64,000 nt of DNA, from contig NZ_RKSM01000003.1 of assembly GCF_008729015.1 (NCBI RefSeq), forward strand, positions 434,001 through 498,000. Direction: 5' to 3'. Numbering within the stretch: position 1 is the stretch's first letter; every line of letters starts with the position of its first letter. Positions 26,311 through 35,170 of this stretch are shown in pieces. Position numbers and translations under genes: made by a program. This stretch comes from Haloarcula sp. CBA1129 (GTDB lineage Archaea > Halobacteriota > Halobacteria > Halobacteriales > Haloarculaceae). Below the pieces are notes generated by a model. That model had not been told where the DNA came from. It ran no database searches and was given only the letters and a program-made list of their open reading frames with translations.

Positions 26311-26586
26311 TTAGATTTTGGGGTACTGCGATGTCATGCATTCCTCGCCACAGAAGAAGTGCTCTGCTATCTCTCCGTCTGAATCGCGTATCGTAACCCC
26401 ACTGTACTTCATTTGCTCGCTGATTACCTGTCCACAGTAATCACACCGGTAATTCGGTGACCCATCGACTAGGACTCGGGTTGACTTGTTTTGGATATTC
26501 AGTTCGCCAGCGGCTGCATTGCTGCTGGCCTCCATAGCGCAACGAGCAGTTGTCAGTGACTGCTCCGCCTCAGTTTGTCCATTCAT
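26311..26586 (-). CDS. Small haloarchaeal zinc-binding-type protein, paralogue B
   Basis: This 91-residue protein has a C-terminal module CDYCGQVISEQ...FFCGEEC: CxxC plus CGxxC, about 25 residues apart, which should bind one zinc. The layout resembles the haloarchaeal family I recall as DUF7576; that assignment is from memory. The start at 26586 (MNGQTEAEQ) lines up with the paralogue at 27241 (MNAQNTQEY), and the two share the pattern YR...T.RDS.G...E..FCG..C. The ATG at 26610 is less likely. It is divergent from element copy 3 and faces away from the paralogue. Role unknown; similar small proteins are often protein-binding or nucleic-acid-binding adaptors. Confidence 0.75.
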   Translation of the reverse strand: MNGQTEAEQSLTTARCAMEASSNAAAGELNIQNKSTRVLVDGSPNYRCDYCGQVISEQMKYSGVTIRDSDGEIAEHFFCGEECMTSQYPKI

Positions 26587-26660
26587 CGTATGATTCGCTG
26601 TTGACCGCAATCACACTTGTTCCGTCTACTGTTACGTACTACTCCGGAGCCGTACTGGTC

Positions 26661-26755
26661 GTTTTACCGACGTTTTCCACCTATGCTGGGTTACTGCCCG
26701 GACTGTGGTGGTCTACGCAGGTTACCGGGGTGAAAGTGTAAAAAACGTATAACGG
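26661..26755 (+). repeat. Divergent element, copy 3 (upstream of paralogue B)
   Basis: On the plus strand this block reads accgacgttttccacct, then actgtggtggtctacg and gtgtaaaaaacgta, nearly the same as copy 2 read on the minus strand. One frame encodes GYCPDCGGLRRLPG and then stops, versus GVCPHCGGLRRFKI then stop in copy 2. A base shift later in each copy gives KCKKR. The element is divergent from the gene at 26586, 75 bp from its start codon. Confidence 0.6.
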
Positions 26756-27047
26756 AGCGCTACAGCCGCTAGTTGCCTCGCTTGCCGGGGCATTTTTGTC
26801 GTCTGGGTACCCGGATTCATACCTTCCCATACGAATCTACTATATTTAATCATTTGGTTAGCATCTACAGCCTCGCCACTGAACTGGTTTCGCCTGCAAG
26901 CCCGAAGCAAGATGAATGTGAACAACACTCACAAAACAACTAAGTGTACATCCATTAAAGATAGATACATGAAACCGGGCGTCGACGTTATGGCTTGGGA
27001 AGCAAGCCCACTGTCCCGGCACTTGATCGGTGCGGATTCCTTCACAT

Positions 27048-27143
27048 CCGGTTTTACGTTTTTTACATTTTTCAAATTTTAAACCGACGTAGACCACCAC
27101 AGTGCGGGCAAACGCCAGCACACAGGTGAAAAACGTCGGTTCT
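27048..27143 (-). repeat. Divergent element, copy 2 (upstream of paralogue A)
   Basis: On the minus strand it reads accgacgtttttcacctg, actgtggtggtctacg, a ttttaaa run and atgtaaaaaacgta. Copies 2 and 3 point towards each other, flanked outside by the two paralogous Cys-rich protein genes, so the whole 26311-27519 block is an imperfect inverted duplication. The encoded GVCPHCGGLRRFK followed after a shift by EKCKKRKTGC would make a four-Cys zinc ribbon if the frame were restored. Confidence 0.6.
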
Positions 27144-27240
27144 GGCTGGTTCACAAATACCAGCCGACGGTTCTCGGGTCGTGATGACCCGTTTCACGAA
27201 GCGTTGCGACACCAACTACAAAAACACACTCAGCGACATC

Positions 27241-27519
27241 ATGAACGCACAAAACACGCAGGAGTACCGTAGCCCACAATCATCAGACATTGCACACGCA
27301 GACCAAACGCGGAGTGCAGCCCTCGAAAGCGTTGAGCGCCAATCAATCAGAGTCGTAATTAGCTCGATTGAAACGCGACACTGCGACCACTGCGGCGAAA
27401 CGATTGGCGAGAACGTCCGGTATCGAAATGTTACTACCAGAGATAGTGCTGGCAACGTTTCGGAATACGCGTTTTGCGGTGTCGACTGTAAGACCGCTCG
27501 GTTCCCGAGACTAAGTTGA
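27241..27519 (+). CDS. Small haloarchaeal zinc-binding-type protein, paralogue A
   Basis: This 92-residue protein has the CDHCGETIGEN...AFCGVDC module, CxxC and CGxxC, matching paralogue B at 26311-26586. The start is taken at 27241 because it lines up with the paralogue and has TACAAAAA 24 bp upstream, resembling the 2-oxoacid dehydrogenase promoter; an in-frame ATG at 27181 falls in the promoter-like region. The N-terminal half is polar and poorly conserved between the two copies. No reaction can be assigned. Confidence 0.75.
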   Translation: MNAQNTQEYRSPQSSDIAHADQTRSAALESVERQSIRVVISSIETRHCDHCGETIGENVRYRNVTTRDSAGNVSEYAFCGVDCKTARFPRLS

Positions 27520-27604
27520 GCGCTGGTCGGCGTGGAGAATTTGTCCGTTTACAGGACCACTGGCTGGGGTTCTGGCTTCCCAGTGATAACGCGAACCAAT
27601 ATCC

Positions 27605-28219
27605 TCACTCGGGTTGACAGTCGCAGCCACCCTGCTCCAGAAACGCTACAATATCGTAGCTACGGCCGCAGTCTTCACACAGCACCTGAACTTCGTTGAT
27701 GATGTTGAAATCGTCTACCGAGATGGCGTCGTTCTTTTCGAGACTCTCGATAGTCTGTCTCGTTACAGCGGTTGTTCGGCCCCGGAGGCGCTGTATCGAT
27801 TCAATGGCGTTTTCTTTTCGTTCTGCGGGTGTCTGCTCAGGTCGGGCCGCGCCCCGGTCGTTCTTGAGATAGCGATACACCGTCTGGTGGGAAATAAAAT
27901 CATCTATCACAGATTCGACATCGACCCCGTTCTGTTCGAGCCGGGAGCGTATGAGCGGGGCGTCCGCGTCATCTTCGCGAAGTGATCGATAGACCTGTTG
28001 GATATCGCCACTCAATGTCGGCGCGTCACTTCCTTCGATGGCGGACGCAAGCACCGACTGATTGAAATAATCAGCAAGATCTCGGGTACTCTCTTCCTCC
28101 CCGTCAGCACCAACCCACCGCGCTTCGAGTTCTGCACCCATCCCGACAAGATCGTATTTTTGAATTACGGTATCGACCTTGTTCGTTCCCCCACCCGGCT
28201 GTGAGTCGTCTGTGGTCAT
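27605..28219 (-). CDS. rdfA: RdfA family protein (rod-determining factor-like)
   Basis: This 204-residue protein matches the haloarchaeal family named after the Haloferax rod-determining factor: KVDTVIQKYDLVGMGAELE, an RDLADYFN motif near the N-terminus, and IDDFISHQTVYRYLKNDRG in the middle. The C-terminus adds a Cys cluster (CEDCGRSYD...GCDC) likely to bind zinc. In Haloferax the named member is needed for rod cells, but many paralogues of unknown role occur in haloarchaeal genomes, often on mobile DNA. I start at the ATG at 28219 (MTTDDSQ) because the upstream 12 residues are not family-like. Confidence 0.75.
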   Translation of the reverse strand: MTTDDSQPGGGTNKVDTVIQKYDLVGMGAELEARWVGADGEEESTRDLADYFNQSVLASAIEGSDAPTLSGDIQQVYRSLREDDADAPLIRSRLEQNGVDVESVIDDFISHQTVYRYLKNDRGAARPEQTPAERKENAIESIQRLRGRTTAVTRQTIESLEKNDAISVDDFNIINEVQVLCEDCGRSYDIVAFLEQGGCDCQPE

Positions 28220-28347
28220 GATCCGATTTAAATGAACCCCATAGTTACTAAACACTCCCGCATATCGAACGGACTGCTGCGGTCTCTCACACGCGGAGTT
28301 TTATCCGGTCTGTGTACTGGTATGAGTTGACCGGTTCACGAACTGAA

Positions 28348-29232
28348 CTACTCCTGCGGCTCAGAGTTAGACTCACGAACCCACGTCACTGGGACAGGGG
28401 ACTTCCGGACGATTTTGGCGCTGACACCTCCCATGACGTACCTGCTGAAATCAGTCTGTCCGTGTGTCCCCATAATCGCGAGATCGATTTCATTCTCGTC
28501 GATGTAGTCACAGATCTCCTTCGAGGGGGTGCCGTGTTCAATGACACTGGCGACCGCGTCAAGCGACGCGTTCTCGACCTTCTCGGTCGCCTCGGTTATA
28601 ATTTCATTCGCCCGCTCAGTCACCTCCCTCTCTTTCAGGACGGAGCGTGCATCGGGCCCGAGGCCGCCGGTCTCGACAACGTGAAGCAGATGGAGTGTTG
28701 CCCCCGTCGCCCTCGCGATATCGATCCCCTGTGTCAACGCGAGTTCTGCGCCACGGCTTCCGTCTGTTGGGACGAGGACGTGGTTCGGAGGATATACGAG
28801 TGCCCGAACTCTGGCAGGGTTCACTGCAACGACGGGAACCGCCGCCGTGTTGATGACACGTTCGGTGACGCTTCCGAGGAGGATTCGCTGGATCCCACGC
28901 TGCCCGTGTGTCGGCATAACGATGCAGTCGATGTCGGACTGTTTGCTGTAGTCGACTATCGTCTTGTGCGGGTCACCCTGAAGGACCTCGGAGACGACGG
29001 GAACGCCCTTGTCTTTCACATATTGCGCGGCTTCCGCCACGATGCGCTCCCCTTCTGTTTCGAGAACGTCGATGACCTCTCCACGAATTGTGGTGACACT
29101 ATCTCGGCCGGTGTCGGCGACGTTGAGGATGTGAATCGTCGCCTCGTGTTCGGCTGCGATCTGTAGTGCGTATTCGAGAACTGATTCTGCGGCGTCGCTT
29201 CCGTCGGTCGGGAACAGGATGGTGTCGTACAT
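28348..29232 (-). CDS. Universal stress protein with two UspA domains
   Basis: This 294-residue tandem UspA protein has domain 1 at about 1-140 (MYDTILFPTDGSDAAES...MPTHGQRGIQRILLGSVTERV) and domain 2 at about 150-285 (VLVPTDGSRGAELAL...MGTHGQTDFSRYVMGG). The first domain keeps a G-2x-G-9x-S nucleotide-binding pattern. The second, GQTDFSRYVMGGVS, lacks the second Gly spacing and may not bind ATP well. Soluble, probably a stress or ion-transport helper. Single gene, upstream of the IS element. Confidence 0.9.
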   Translation of the reverse strand: MYDTILFPTDGSDAAESVLEYALQIAAEHEATIHILNVADTGRDSVTTIRGEVIDVLETEGERIVAEAAQYVKDKGVPVVSEVLQGDPHKTIVDYSKQSDIDCIVMPTHGQRGIQRILLGSVTERVINTAAVPVVAVNPARVRALVYPPNHVLVPTDGSRGAELALTQGIDIARATGATLHLLHVVETGGLGPDARSVLKEREVTERANEIITEATEKVENASLDAVASVIEHGTPSKEICDYIDENEIDLAIMGTHGQTDFSRYVMGGVSAKIVRKSPVPVTWVRESNSEPQE

Positions 29233-29475
29233 ACTGGTAGTGGCGTGCTGGAATGTGGGTCAGCTATCCGGGCAGTGGAGGGTGTATCGGTTGTCCGTAG
29301 CTGGGTTCCCGTTTTCACACTCCTTGATTGTGGCTTCTGAGTCCCCGAGTGTACCGTTGCCCAAGCAGCAAAGCACTTCCGTCGGTCTGGTTTCGGAGAC
29401 ATTGTAACTCAGAGACACTGTCTGAAGAACTACGCAGTGACAGATAATAATATCTCGCCTGCAGAAGTCCTTTTG

Positions 29476-30408
29476 AGTGCTGTGTTGAATAGCAGTCTAA
29501 TCTACTGATATCACGGAGTAGAAGGATGAAGCCGAGGAAATCGACTCTGTCCATGGAGATCGACATCCTCGACTTCGTTGAACAGTGTCGGCATCTAGCT
29601 AAACAAGCGTTAGGGAAGCACGCGGGCGAGCCCGCCAGCGGCGGGTTCGCCCGCTGGGTCCACGTCGTCTTGCACTGTTTCCGGGTCGAAGAAGAGTACA
29701 GCTACCGTGAAACGCCGAATCGGCTGGAATATATGGCTGAACTCCGTGAGCTTCTTGATCTTGACCAGGACGAGCTCCCGGACTACACAACGATCTACAA
29801 GTCCTTCGACCGGCTGAAAATGTGGGTCTGGCGGGCGTTGCTGCGCGTTTCAGCGCAGCAACACCCGCAGTCCGGTCATGCAGCACTCGACAGCACGTTC
29901 TTCGACCGCCGCATCTCTTCATCGTACTACCGCCAACGCTCTGGAAACAGTGTTCAGACGGTGAAAGTGACGACATTAACCGATGTGGAGTCCCTTGCTG
30001 TGCTTGACGTGCACATCTCTGCACGGTGGCAACACGACACCAAGACTGGACCGCAGGTCGTCCGCCGGAACGCGGACGACCTGCTGTCCGTCGCCGCTGA
30101 CAATGCTTTCCAAGACTGGAACACCGAGTACGAGATTGCCGCACTAGATATCGACTACCTCGTTCATTACCGTGGTTCGTCACTGAACGCCACTGCGAAT
30201 AACGCGCTCATTCGGTCAAAAGGCTACTTTCAGCGGTGGATGGCCGAAACCTCGTATTCGACGGTCAAGCGCTCGCTCGGCGATGCCGTGCGAGCGCTTG
30301 GCTGGTATCGGCAGTTCCGTGAAATCATCCTGATGTTCGCCATCACAAACATAGAACCGCTCTGTGAACCGCTCTAACTGTGACTCAGCATCTATTCAAC
30401 AGAGCACT
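29476..30408 (+). mobile_element. IS5-family-type insertion sequence, 933 bp, intact
   Basis: The terminal inverted repeats are agtgctgtgttgaatag (29476-29492) and its near-complement ctattcaacagagcact (30392-30408), 16 of 17 matching. The single transposase ORF fills most of the element and keeps its DDE residues. Both ends and the target duplication are clean, so it may be active. Confidence 0.9.
29526..30377 (+). CDS. IS5/IS4-type DDE transposase
   Basis: This 283-residue transposase has an N-terminal helical part and a DDE/RNase-H core. The catalytic acids are Asp122 (LDSTFF), Asp192 (ADNAFQDW) and Glu241 (MAETSYS), followed by VKRSLGDAVRALGWYRQFREI, a block common in haloarchaeal ISH transposases. 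No frameshift or stop. Start ATG at 29526 lies 50 bp inside the left end. Confidence 0.9.
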   Translation: MKPRKSTLSMEIDILDFVEQCRHLAKQALGKHAGEPASGGFARWVHVVLHCFRVEEEYSYRETPNRLEYMAELRELLDLDQDELPDYTTIYKSFDRLKMWVWRALLRVSAQQHPQSGHAALDSTFFDRRISSSYYRQRSGNSVQTVKVTTLTDVESLAVLDVHISARWQHDTKTGPQVVRRNADDLLSVAADNAFQDWNTEYEIAALDIDYLVHYRGSSLNATANNALIRSKGYFQRWMAETSYSTVKRSLGDAVRALGWYRQFREIILMFAITNIEPLCEPL

Positions 30409-30495
30409 TTTGAGACATCTGTGGATGGAACACGCAGCGGCTTGCTCTCTGGCCTCAACAGGGTCGGTGCGTCGACTGGACGGTACTGACACATA

Positions 30496-30503
30496 TTTTT
30501 AAG
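30496..30503 (+). promoter_or_regulatory. TATA-like box for the DUF211 gene
   Basis: TTTTTAAG is centred about 28 bp upstream of the ATG at 30528, giving a leaderless start. It lies 84 bp beyond the right TSD of the IS element, so the promoter was not disrupted. Confidence 0.55.
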
Positions 30504-30527
30504 CCAATCCCCCCACCGTATTGAGAT

Positions 30528-30818
30528 ATGGCAGCAGTCCGACGCCTTGTTATCGATGTACTGAAGCCACATGATCCGCCCCTGTTGATGTTCACCGATC
30601 AACTGGCCGAAATTGAGAGCGTCGAGGGCGTAACTTCGTCTCTGATCGAATTGGATCAGGAAGTGCAAAACGTCAAGCTCACGTTCGAAAGCGAGGATCT
30701 GAATTTCGAGGTGATTGAAGATACAATCGAAAACCTCGGCGGGTCGGTCCACTCTGTGGATCAGGTTGCCTGCGGTGACTCCGTTGTGACGGATCGACGT
30801 ACGTTACAGGATGCTTGA
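30528..30818 (+). CDS. DUF211 family protein
   Basis: This 96-residue protein is clearly DUF211: VRRLVIDVLKPHDPPLL at the start, QEVQNVKLTFES in the middle, and IENLGGSVHSVDQVACG at the end. Family structures have a ferredoxin-like fold and oligomerise; no enzymatic role is known to me. It is followed six bases later by a VIT1/CCC1-like membrane protein, a recurrent archaeal pairing that hints at metal-ion handling. That is inference. Confidence 0.88.
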   Translation: MAAVRRLVIDVLKPHDPPLLMFTDQLAEIESVEGVTSSLIELDQEVQNVKLTFESEDLNFEVIEDTIENLGGSVHSVDQVACGDSVVTDRRTLQDA

Positions 30819-30824
30819 TCCGCC

Positions 30825-31406
30825 GTGGCGTCCATTCGACAACTCTTCAGGCGACTTCTCGGAAAGGAGGATGTCCTCGCAATCTCGCGTCGGTACTTCA
30901 TCTCGAACGGCTTTGACGGGACGCTTACGAGCATTGGCATCATCGTCGGCGCTGTCCTTTCGGGGGTTCCAGATGGACACACTGTGATCAAAATCGGACT
31001 GGGAGCGGCAGTCGGCCTCGGGACATCTGCTGTCTGGAGTGTCTGGGAGATCGAACGTGCCGAAACCCGGACCGAAATCAGACGTATCGAGCGAGCGATG
31101 CTCAAAGATCTCGACGATACCCGCGTTCAGCGGAACCAGAGCGGTGCCCGCTTCGTACACGCGATAATGAGCGGTCTGGGTCCACTTATCGGGATTCTGA
31201 TCCCACTGACCCCATTCGTTGTAGCGGGGACTGTCGTCACAATGGCAGAAGCGGCACTCATTGCGGTCGGCTTGGGTATCGGTGTGTTGGGTGTGTTCGG
31301 CGCCTACATGGGATCGATTTCGGGCCAGCGGTGGTACGTTGCCGCAGCTCGGATGGGCCTTGCCGGCCTAGTCGTCGCAATTCTTAATCTCTTTCTTCCC
31401 GGGTGA
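30825..31406 (+). CDS. VIT1/CCC1-like membrane protein
   Basis: This 193-residue integral membrane protein has RRYFISNGFDGTLTSIGIIV at about 21-40, the VIT1/CCC1-type first helix, a charged cytosolic stretch WEIERAETRTEIRRIERAML, and three further hydrophobic segments. VIT1/CCC1 proteins move Fe2+ or Mn2+ across membranes. This archaeal branch is short and its ion is unknown. The GTG start at 30825 is six bases after the DUF211 stop, so the two are co-transcribed. Confidence 0.8.
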   Translation: MASIRQLFRRLLGKEDVLAISRRYFISNGFDGTLTSIGIIVGAVLSGVPDGHTVIKIGLGAAVGLGTSAVWSVWEIERAETRTEIRRIERAMLKDLDDTRVQRNQSGARFVHAIMSGLGPLIGILIPLTPFVVAGTVVTMAEAALIAVGLGIGVLGVFGAYMGSISGQRWYVAAARMGLAGLVVAILNLFLPG

Positions 31407-31480
31407 GAGATCGCTACGCTGTCTTTTCACTGAGCACAGATCCCAACTGGCTTTTCACTGGTCGCCATACATGGTTGTAG

Positions 31481-31870
31481 ATGCGTGTTGGCTTGAGGCA
31501 GTTCAAACGGCCGTTGTGCTACGTGATGGCGCTCCTGTATGTCGTCGCGGGGGGATTGCATTTTGTCGTGCCGGAACTATACGTCCAGATCGTGCCACCG
31601 GTCTTGCCGGCGCCACTTGCGCTGGTATATCTGTCCGGTGTCGCCGAAATCGCTGTCGGGCTCGGCCTGTTGGTGCCCCGGACGCGCTCGTACGCCGCAT
31701 GGGCGACGATTGCATTGCTCGTCGCGATCTTTCCCGCGAACGTCTATATGGCAGTCTCCATGGTCACCATCGAAGGGACAGGTGGCGGCGATCCCTCTGC
31801 ACTGGCCCGCTGGGCCCGGTTGCCGCTGCAGGGCGTGTTGATTCTCTGGGCGTACTGGTACACCGACTGA
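31481..31870 (+). CDS. DoxX-like membrane protein
   Basis: The protein is 129 residues with four predicted helices. The pattern LYVVAGGLHFVVPELYVQIVPP plus LVYLSGVAEIAVGLGLLVP is typical of DoxX/DoxD-like small membrane proteins, some of which take part in thiosulfate or quinone chemistry while others have no known role. It may follow the DUF211/VIT1 pair on the same transcript, 74 bp downstream. Confidence 0.8.
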   Translation: MRVGLRQFKRPLCYVMALLYVVAGGLHFVVPELYVQIVPPVLPAPLALVYLSGVAEIAVGLGLLVPRTRSYAAWATIALLVAIFPANVYMAVSMVTIEGTGGGDPSALARWARLPLQGVLILWAYWYTD

Positions 31871-32107
31871 GCGTGGAGAATGCCCCGAATGACCGGTATC
31901 CAGTACCGTGACGAAGCGTCGCTGAAAGAGCCACGGAAATTGCGTGGCGGTGCTCTGTGTCGCCCTCCGTCTCGGTCTGGGCTATGAGCCCACTGTGATC
32001 TTCACAGAGAATCGACCCTGCGGGGCAACTGCTCCGCGGCGTTGTCGGCGAAGCCCTGACAGCGAGGACACAGTGCACGAATATGTGTAGGATAATCCGC
32101 AAATCAT
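31871..32107. other. Intergenic region without a recognised gene
   Basis: About 240 bp of mixed composition separate the DoxX gene from the hairpin element. Nothing recognisable was found. Confidence 0.4.
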
Positions 32108-32183
32108 ACTGTCGGCTGTAAGTCTATGAAGAATTTCGCCACCCCGGGGTGGCGAATATCTTGCAATAGTTACAGCCAACAGT
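32108..32183. repeat. 76-bp MITE-like palindromic element, copy B
   Basis: The ends are actgtcggctgtaa (32108-32121) and ttacagccaacagt (32170-32183), 13 of 14 matching as inverted repeats. The centre is a near-perfect palindrome containing gccaccccggggtggc. Same length as copy A at 14290-14365. The right end is six bases from the first ATG of the P-type ATPase frame, so the element occupies the ATPase promoter position. Confidence 0.8.
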
Positions 32184-32189
32184 GTCAGT

Positions 32190-34835
32190 ATGGCAACTAA
32201 TATGAAGAAAGCAGTAGACCACTGCTCTATGTCCAAATCAGCCCACACACAATCGACTGCCGATGTCTTTGCAGCACTTGACAGCGATCCTGCTGGGGTT
32301 TCGGCATCGGAAGCCGAAAATCGACGTGCAAAACACGGCGAGAACGAGATCACGCAGGGGAGTAAACGGACCCCACTCAAGATATTTCTCGCTCAGTTCG
32401 ACAGCGCGCTTATCTGGGTACTCATTGCGGCGGCGGCACTTTCCGTGTGGGCCGGGCACACTATCGACGCGGTACTGATTACCGTCATTGTGGTCGCTAA
32501 CGGCCTCTTTGGCTTCGTACAGGACTATCGCGCAGAGGAAACGCTTGAGTCTTTACGTGAATTGACCGCGCCAACAGCGACTGTCCGACGCAACGGAACT
32601 GCTGTTGAGGTTGATGCAACCGAACTCGTTCCGGGGGATGTTATCGAACTGGAGAGCGGCGATGTCGTCCCAGCTGATGGCCGACTGATCGAAGAGCAGT
32701 CTCTGGAAGTCGACGAGGCGGCACTTACTGGCGAAAGTGCACCGGTATCGAAGGGAAGCGAACCGGTCGACGCTGACGCGCCGCTTGCAGAGCGGGAATC
32801 AATGGTATACAAGGGGACAAATATCACACGCGGCTCGGGCATCGCCGTCCTCACGGCAACCGGAATGGACACTGAAGTCGGAGCTATCGCCCGCGAGCTC
32901 GCGGGAACTGAGGAGACTGACACACCGCTGCAGGAAGAACTCGATACGCTAGGCCGGACACTCGGCATCGGTGTGGTGGTCCTCGCTGTACTCGTGATTC
33001 CGTTCTTACTTTTCCGAGGCACCGAACTGGTTCAGGCAGCACTCACCGCTATTTCGCTCGCTGTGGCCGCGGTTCCCGAAGGACTCCCAGCGGTTGTGAC
33101 ACTAACGCTGGCACTTGGTGTCCGGAAAATGGCCGACGAGAACGCTCTCGTGAGGCGCTTGCCTGCTGTCGAAGCCTTAGGATCTGTCGATGTTATCTGT
33201 ACAGACAAGACCGGGACGCTGACCGAGGGGCAAATGTCGGTCAGCCGGATTTGGGTCACCGATTCTGTTGTCGACCTTGACGAGACAGATGACGAATCCC
33301 CGTTGGATCGCGTTACCGCAGTCCTCCGTGCAGGGACATTGTGTAGCGATGCCACCCTTGAAGCAGGTGACCCGACAGAACGGGCCATCGTTATGGCGGC
33401 CGACGAGTCCGGAATCGACGTTGAACGCCTTCGCAACGAGCACCCGAGAACGGGCGAGATCCCGTTCTCGTCGGAGCGGAAATGGATGGGGACCGTCCAC
33501 GAGGATACGGTCTACATAAAAGGCGCACCTGAAGTCATCCTCTCGAAGTGTTCTCGTGTCCTCACCGACGACGGACCCGCGAATCTGACACCCGACAGGG
33601 CCGAGCAGATAAGAGAACAGGTCGGGACGTTCGCTGACGACGCGCTCAGAGTTCTCGCAGTGGCGTACACAGAGGATACGACTGTAGTAGAACGTGACGA
33701 CGTAACTGGTGACGCCGACGATGTCAATGACGACATGATCCTCGCGGGCCTAGTCGGTATGATCGATCCTGCCCGAGACGAAGTCGCCGACGCGATTGCG
33801 GCGACCAACCGTGCTGGTATTGATGTAAAGATGGTGACTGGTGACAACGTTCGGACAGCGGCCGCTATCGCTGGCGAACTCGGCATCGGTCAGACCGTCA
33901 TGGAGGGTCGCGATGTTGAGCAACTCTCCAATGATGCACTTGGCGGCCGCGTTGAGGCAGTCGATGTGTTCGCACGTACGTCACCAGAACACAAGGTCCG
34001 GATCCTTCAGGCGCTGCAAGCGAACGGCCACACTGTCGCAATGACAGGCGACGGAGTCAACGACGCACCGGCGTTAAAAAACGCCGATATTGGCGTCGCG
34101 ATGGGCGTGCGCGGAACTGACGTTGCCAAACAGGCCAGCGATGTTATCTTATTGGATGATAACTACGCGACAATCGAGCAAGCAATCGAGCGCGGGCGGG
34201 CGATCTTCGACAACGTCTGGAAGTTCGTCGGCTACCTGCTGAGCGCCAACGTGGCCGAAGTTGCCCTCGTCTTTATTGCCTCGCTCTTTGGCTACCTCGT
34301 CCTTCCAGCAGTCCAGTTGTTGTGGATTAATCTCCTGACTGATGGTCTGCCAGCACTTGCGCTCGGGGCCGATCCCAAGAGTGGTGACGTGATGCAGCGC
34401 TCGCCCAGAGATCCGGATCTCGGTATCGTCGATCATGATATGTTGGGGCTCATTGGGGGAACAGGACTGATCTCGACAGTGATTATGCTTGGACTACTAG
34501 TATTCACGCTTGACGGTGCACCGGTGGTCACTCCCTACGCGATGACGATGGTATTCACTGGATTCGTGTGTCTCGAATTCGAGAAACTCTATATCATCCG
34601 CTGGCTCCGGGAGACTCCAACACTGTCAAATCAATGGCTGGCGCTCGCTGTGGGCGGGTCAATACTCATGCAACTTTCCGTCCTGTATACCCCCCTCAAC
34701 GACTACTTTGGGACGATTCCACTCGGACCGACTGACTGGGGACTGATTGGAGCGGTCCTCTTGGTTGCCTTGCCACTGTATCTCGCTGTCGCCAGCGGTG
34801 TGAAGCGGCTGTCACCTTCCGATAGCTTGCAGTAG
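32190..34835 (+). CDS. P-type cation-transporting ATPase (P2-type, Ca2+/Na+-ATPase-like)
   Basis: This 881-residue ion pump is embedded in the cytoplasmic membrane. An N-terminal cation-ATPase domain with a [12 protein letters not shown]-like start (here [12 protein letters not shown]) is followed by the actuator domain with LTGES, helix 4 with PEGLPA, the phosphorylation motif DKTGT with Asp339, KGAPE in the nucleotide domain, and [30 protein letters not shown] marks TM6. The PEGLPA and overall layout fit P2-type pumps (SERCA or PMR1-like), so Ca2+, Mn2+ or Na+ are candidates. In-frame starts lie at 32190, 32202 and 32229; the last (MSKSAHT) is plausible because the first is six bases from the hairpin element. 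Confidence 0.9.
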   Translation: MATNMKKAVDHCSMSKSAHTQSTADVFAALDSDPAGVSASEAENRRAKHGENEITQGSKRTPLKIFLAQFDSALIWVLIAAAALSVWAGHTIDAVLITVIVVANGLFGFVQDYRAEETLESLRELTAPTATVRRNGTAVEVDATELVPGDVIELESGDVVPADGRLIEEQSLEVDEAALTGESAPVSKGSEPVDADAPLAERESMVYKGTNITRGSGIAVLTATGMDTEVGAIARELAGTEETDTPLQEELDTLGRTLGIGVVVLAVLVIPFLLFRGTELVQAALTAISLAVAAVPEGLPAVVTLTLALGVRKMADENALVRRLPAVEALGSVDVICTDKTGTLTEGQMSVSRIWVTDSVVDLDETDDESPLDRVTAVLRAGTLCSDATLEAGDPTERAIVMAADESGIDVERLRNEHPRTGEIPFSSERKWMGTVHEDTVYIKGAPEVILSKCSRVLTDDGPANLTPDRAEQIREQVGTFADDALRVLAVAYTEDTTVVERDDVTGDADDVNDDMILAGLVGMIDPARDEVADAIAATNRAGIDVKMVTGDNVRTAAAIAGELGIGQTVMEGRDVEQLSNDALGGRVEAVDVFARTSPEHKVRILQALQANGHTVAMTGDGVNDAPALKNADIGVAMGVRGTDVAKQASDVILLDDNYATIEQAIERGRAIFDNVWKFVGYLLSANVAEVALVFIASLFGYLVLPAVQLLWINLLTDGLPALALGADPKSGDVMQRSPRDPDLGIVDHDMLGLIGGTGLISTVIMLGLLVFTLDGAPVVTPYAMTMVFTGFVCLEFEKLYIIRWLRETPTLSNQWLALAVGGSILMQLSVLYTPLNDYFGTIPLGPTDWGLIGAVLLVALPLYLAVASGVKRLSPSDSLQ

Positions 34836-35170
34836 CATATCATACGATTATTCGAACGAGCCGTTCTATGACACGCTCTGCCGTTTCATACTACTCATTC
34901 AGTCCGCAATTTTCACTTCTTGTTGACCGGATTCTTCGAGCAATAGCGAGGCGACCCTCTTCGTTTACGAACTGCTTCAGCCACGCCGAACCGAGCACAG
35001 CTGACAATTGGTTTCAGAGTTTCGCTCGCTGGCACAATGCTCCAAACGAAACACGACAGTACCCTGCTCTGACCGGAACAGGACAAGACTTTGCGGAGCC
35101 AGACAGCACAGCGGCTGCACTCGTTCCAGAGCCGCTGCGCTGACCCTCCTTCTCAGTGTCTGCGGAGTGC
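34836..35170. other. Intergenic region without a recognised gene
   Basis: About 335 bp between convergent genes. Two overlapping open frames start here, but neither has family features or a promoter-like signal. I see nothing else. Confidence 0.45.

Larger units (their letters stand above)
29472..30412. repeat. 4-bp target duplication TTTG around the IS element
   Basis: TTTG occupies 29472-29475 and 30409-30412, directly flanking the inverted ends of the element between them. It marks a recent or undisturbed insertion into the intergenic space between the usp gene and the DUF211 gene. Confidence 0.75.
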
